A stretch of DNA of 64,000 bases, taken from contig JAZLAW010000023.1 in assembly GCA_045613385.1 (NCBI GenBank), positions 55,541-119,540 on the forward strand, read 5' to 3'. A program made the translations under genes and the position numbers. This stretch comes from SIG565 sp045613385. Lineage in GTDB: Bacteria > Bacillota > Clostridia > Oscillospirales > Acutalibacteraceae. Below are positions 62,079 to 64,000 of this stretch, in pieces (the stretch's first letter is position 1; every line of letters starts with the position of its first letter). The notes under the pieces were generated by a model, which was not told the origin of the DNA, ran no database searches, and saw nothing but the letters and a program-made list of their open reading frames with translations.

Positions 62079-62750
62079 TTGTTTAGGAAAAATATTCTCA
62101 AAAAGCTAACGGCTCTTATTCTGGTGCCGTTAGCTTTTACTGTATTTGGATATATGATTCTGCTTTTTTCGGCAAAATCCACCGTAGAGCCTATCACAGA
62201 TATGTGGAATTTGTTGGCAACCGATACCACACCCGATGCATCAGAAGGTATGTACACCGACCTTTATTCCGGTGAAATTTTCCGAGAGTATACAGATACT
62301 ATTCCAAGCAGTATTATAACATTTCCAACATCCGGCACTAAATACGGTGAAATTTCGATCGACGGTACAAGCGTAAACTGTCCGCTTTTCTTTGGCGATG
62401 ACTCTAAAACTTTACGTCGCGGTGCAGGACAGTATATCGGTAGTTCCTTTCCCGGCATGGGCTCCACCTGTATTATAGGGGGACACAACAATTCTTATTT
62501 TGATGGCCTGAAGGATTGTATCGTTGGCTCTATTATCACCGTAAAAACACATTACGGTGTTTACACTTATAAAGTGACCGAAACCGCAATTAAAAGTCAT
62601 CGTGATGCAACGGCCTTTGACCTTTCGGCAGATTATGAAAATCTGGTTCTTTATACCTGTTATCCATTTAATGCCTTGGGTCTTACTGCAAAACGTTTCT
62701 TTGTATACGCCGAATATGTTTCAGGCCCGAAAATTTTGTTGGATAAGTAG
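62079..62750 (+). CDS. Class D sortase
   Basis: This membrane-anchored transpeptidase has 223 residues. The catalytic residues are visible: His136 in IIGGHNN, Cys194 in LYTCYP and Arg206 in TAKRFF. An N-terminal membrane helix covers about 10-32. The frame can begin at TTG (62079), coupled to the preceding stop; no good ribosome site is seen, so start confidence is low. Class D enzymes attach proteins to cell wall or assemble spore or pilus structures. Confidence 0.88.
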   Translation: MFRKNILKKLTALILVPLAFTVFGYMILLFSAKSTVEPITDMWNLLATDTTPDASEGMYTDLYSGEIFREYTDTIPSSIITFPTSGTKYGEISIDGTSVNCPLFFGDDSKTLRRGAGQYIGSSFPGMGSTCIIGGHNNSYFDGLKDCIVGSIITVKTHYGVYTYKVTETAIKSHRDATAFDLSADYENLVLYTCYPFNALGLTAKRFFVYAEYVSGPKILLDK

Positions 62751-62759
62751 GTAATAAAA

Positions 62760-63611
62760 ATGCAGATAGCTAAAAAAGATATAAATTCTGTAATTAAAAT
62801 AATAATAGCTCTGATAACTGCCTTTTTTATTTTCCTTTTTTCACTTTCGGTAGTTGGCACAGTGCTCACATCAAAACAATATATTTTATATTGCGTAAGC
62901 TCTTCTGATTATTTAAAAAATTCCCTGCCAATACTTAAAGAAGAGCTTTCCGCACTTACTATTCCAAGTGGATTATCCGAAAACTTTTTTGATGATAAAA
63001 TAGACAGCGAAGCTCTTTACAACATTAACTGTGAGTATATAAACTCGTGCTACGATAAAGGTGTCTGGGATATTACCCCGAGCGGACTAAAACAAGCCTT
63101 AAAACAAGATTTAGTTGACTCTTTTAAAGAATATGCGAATTCCGGAGCATTAGCTTCGTCGGTAAATGTAAACGACACATCCCTTGGATATCTCGCAGAT
63201 AAGTGTGTTGCATTATATGCGCGGATAAGTACCCACGGCATATTCCGCCACGTAAGTTTATTTGCTTCAAAGGTTCACAAATATTTACCGTTTGCTATAA
63301 TATTTACATTTGCCCTTTCTATTTTGGGAATTATCTTTTTGGTAATACTTTCCAAAGGCACAAAAAAAGACCATCTATACTTTGCATTGTGCGGGGCGGG
63401 ATGTATGTCATCCATTTTACCGATTATACTGCTAATTACCGGTTACTTTGGAAATCTCGCAATTTCTTCAAGGGCTATGCGCATACTAATAGCAACTTAT
63501 TTTAATAACGCATTAATTGCTTTGACTGTTTTCGGTTTGATTTTAATTGCAGTAGCAATAATTATACTTTTGAAAGCAAAGAATAAACAAATTAATTTTT
63601 CAGAAAACTAA
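62760..63611 (+). CDS. Membrane protein of unknown function in the sortase operon
   Basis: I do not recognise this 283-residue protein. It has one N-terminal membrane span (about 10-35), an outside region of about 145 residues with five scattered Cys, and three to four C-terminal spans starting near residue 178 (LPFAIIFTFALSILGIIFLV). It is 9 bases after the sortase, so probably cotranscribed. No terminator is evident before the tRNA promoter. A sortase accessory role is only inference from location. Confidence 0.6.
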   Translation: MQIAKKDINSVIKIIIALITAFFIFLFSLSVVGTVLTSKQYILYCVSSSDYLKNSLPILKEELSALTIPSGLSENFFDDKIDSEALYNINCEYINSCYDKGVWDITPSGLKQALKQDLVDSFKEYANSGALASSVNVNDTSLGYLADKCVALYARISTHGIFRHVSLFASKVHKYLPFAIIFTFALSILGIIFLVILSKGTKKDHLYFALCGAGCMSSILPIILLITGYFGNLAISSRAMRILIATYFNNALIALTVFGLILIAVAIIILLKAKNKQINFSEN

Positions 63612-63619
63612 AAAAAGAC

Positions 63620-63648
63620 TTGATTTAATAACTTTATTAGTGTATAAT
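63620..63648 (+). promoter_or_regulatory. Promoter of the tRNA-Leu transcript
   Basis: TTGATT (63620-63625), 17-base spacer, TATAAT (63643-63648) preceded by TG. It lies about 220 bases before the mature tRNA, so the duplicated fragment and insert should be transcribed in the precursor. Confidence 0.7.
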
Positions 63649-63682
63649 AGTTGCGTTGTCGAAACGACTGTTATACGCTTAT

Positions 63683-63717
63683 AAAGTTTATATGTGCCGG
63701 TGTGATGGAATTGGCAG
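63683..63717 (+). repeat. Partial duplicate of tRNA-Leu leader and 5' arm (copy 1)
   Basis: These 35 bases are identical to 63855-63889: leader AAAGTTTATATGT plus the acceptor 5' strand and D-arm of tRNA-Leu, ending GGCAG. Beyond this point the copy diverges and is replaced by the hairpin-rich insert. Confidence 0.9.
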
Positions 63718-63821
63718 TTTTTGCCAAGTAGCGCATCCGGCGGATGATTAAGCGCTTGGCAAAAAGGCGCCGCGGTCGAAATTTTTGGACGCTCCAAGTC
63801 CGTAAAAATTTCGGGGACCGC
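63718..63821 (+). repeat. Hairpin-rich insert between the two tRNA-Leu 5' copies
   Basis: Hairpin A spans 63718-63765: an 11-bp stem TTTTTGCCAAG/CTTGGCAAAAA with an inner ATCC/GGAT hairpin. Hairpin B spans 63772-63821 and pairs GCGGTC/GACCGC, GAAATTTTT/AAAAATTTC and GGAC/GTCC. Both are too long and regular to be chance. Confidence 0.75.
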
Positions 63822-63867
63822 AAGAGTCAAGAGCACTCAATGATTGTGGGAGAAAAAGTTTATATGT

Positions 63868-63954
63868 GCCGGTGTGATGGAATTGGCAGACGTAGTGGAC
63901 TCAAAATCCACCGGTAGCGATACCGTGCCGGTTCGAGTCCGGCCACCGGCACCA
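63868..63954 (+). tRNA. tRNA-Leu (CAA)
   Basis: The acceptor stem GCCGGTG pairs with CACCGGC, then A and an encoded CCA. The anticodon stem GTGGA/TCCAC holds loop CTCAAAA, anticodon CAA. A long variable arm and T-arm GCCGG-TTCGAGT-CCGGC complete an 87-base class II tRNA. A terminator follows at once. Confidence 0.95.
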
Positions 63955-64000
63955 AACCCCCCGTTGAGTTCGCAATCCGGGGGTTTTTTTTTTTTTTTTT
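63955..64000 (+). terminator. Terminator after tRNA-Leu (runs to window end)
   Basis: The stem AACCCCCCG/CGGGGGTT with a 14-base loop is followed by a run of T that reaches the last base of the window. The run length may be affected by the sequence end. Confidence 0.8.

Noticed and set aside
63600..63836. Minus-strand frame over the tRNA-Leu leader
   Set aside because: It lies on promoter, hairpins and duplicated tRNA sequence and has no ribosome site or recognisable content.
63683..63850. Second complete tRNA-Leu gene
   Set aside because: Only the acceptor 5' strand and D-arm are present; no anticodon arm, T-arm or 3' acceptor strand can be found before the real copy.

Overview
The window is AT-rich (about 40% GC by eye) and densely packed. 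It most likely comes from a Gram-positive Clostridia (Oscillospirales/Ruminococcus-like) chromosome. Evidence for this includes the divIVA-ylmH-sepF-yggS division cluster, a split two-subunit transketolase, class II GalT, zinc-ribbon L28 and L32, ProS without the bacterial editing insert, a class D sortase, a cohesin and a dockerin, strong AGGAGG-type ribosome binding sites and TTGACA-17-TATAAT promoters. No phage, IS transposase or CRISPR array is visible.

Layout: 1-3.5 kb holds a YhaO/YhaN (SbcD/SbcC-like) pair. 3.5-6.5 kb holds proS and aroC on the minus strand and acpP on the plus strand. 6.5-15.2 kb holds two ABC systems of the FtsX/MacB type. The first is very unusual: a GH106/GH2-like glycosidase region is fused to an ABC ATPase whose catalytic residues are substituted, followed by a large two-module FtsX permease. 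15.4-20.4 kb holds ligA, a COG2509 flavoprotein, rpmB, a HAD phosphatase and a dCMP deaminase. 20.4-27.9 kb holds an sdpR-sdpI pair, a long inverted-repeat element, gpsA-plsY-der-DUF512, DUF177-rpmF and an SGNH hydrolase. 28-33.3 kb holds tRNA-Ser, galT, a lone 5S rRNA, nrdD-nrdG and an unpaired mazF.

33.4-42.2 kb is a surface and transport region: a membrane-anchored cohesin protein, a glucosaminidase ending in a dockerin, a YtrA-like regulator with an ABC exporter, and an LRR surface protein. 42.2-49.9 kb holds tcdA, pdxK, nth, a PfoR-like EIIC, a histidine phosphatase, ruvX, the split transketolase, rluD and lspA. 49.9-61.4 kb holds divIVA-ylmH-sepF-yggS, an HlyD-like protein, miaA, mutL, a hairpin array, mutS, a RicA/RicF-like protein and miaB. 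61.5-64 kb holds a small sorted-protein candidate, a class D sortase, a membrane protein and a tRNA-Leu preceded by a partial duplicate of itself and a hairpin-rich insert.

Most genes are housekeeping. The parts most worth following up are the glycosidase-ABC fusion with its permease (6.5-12.5 kb), the cohesin/dockerin neighbours (33.4-37.6 kb), the sortase with an atypical sorting motif, and three palindrome-rich intergenic elements (21.9, 56.8 and 63.7 kb). All identifications come from reading motifs in the sequence; no database search was run.
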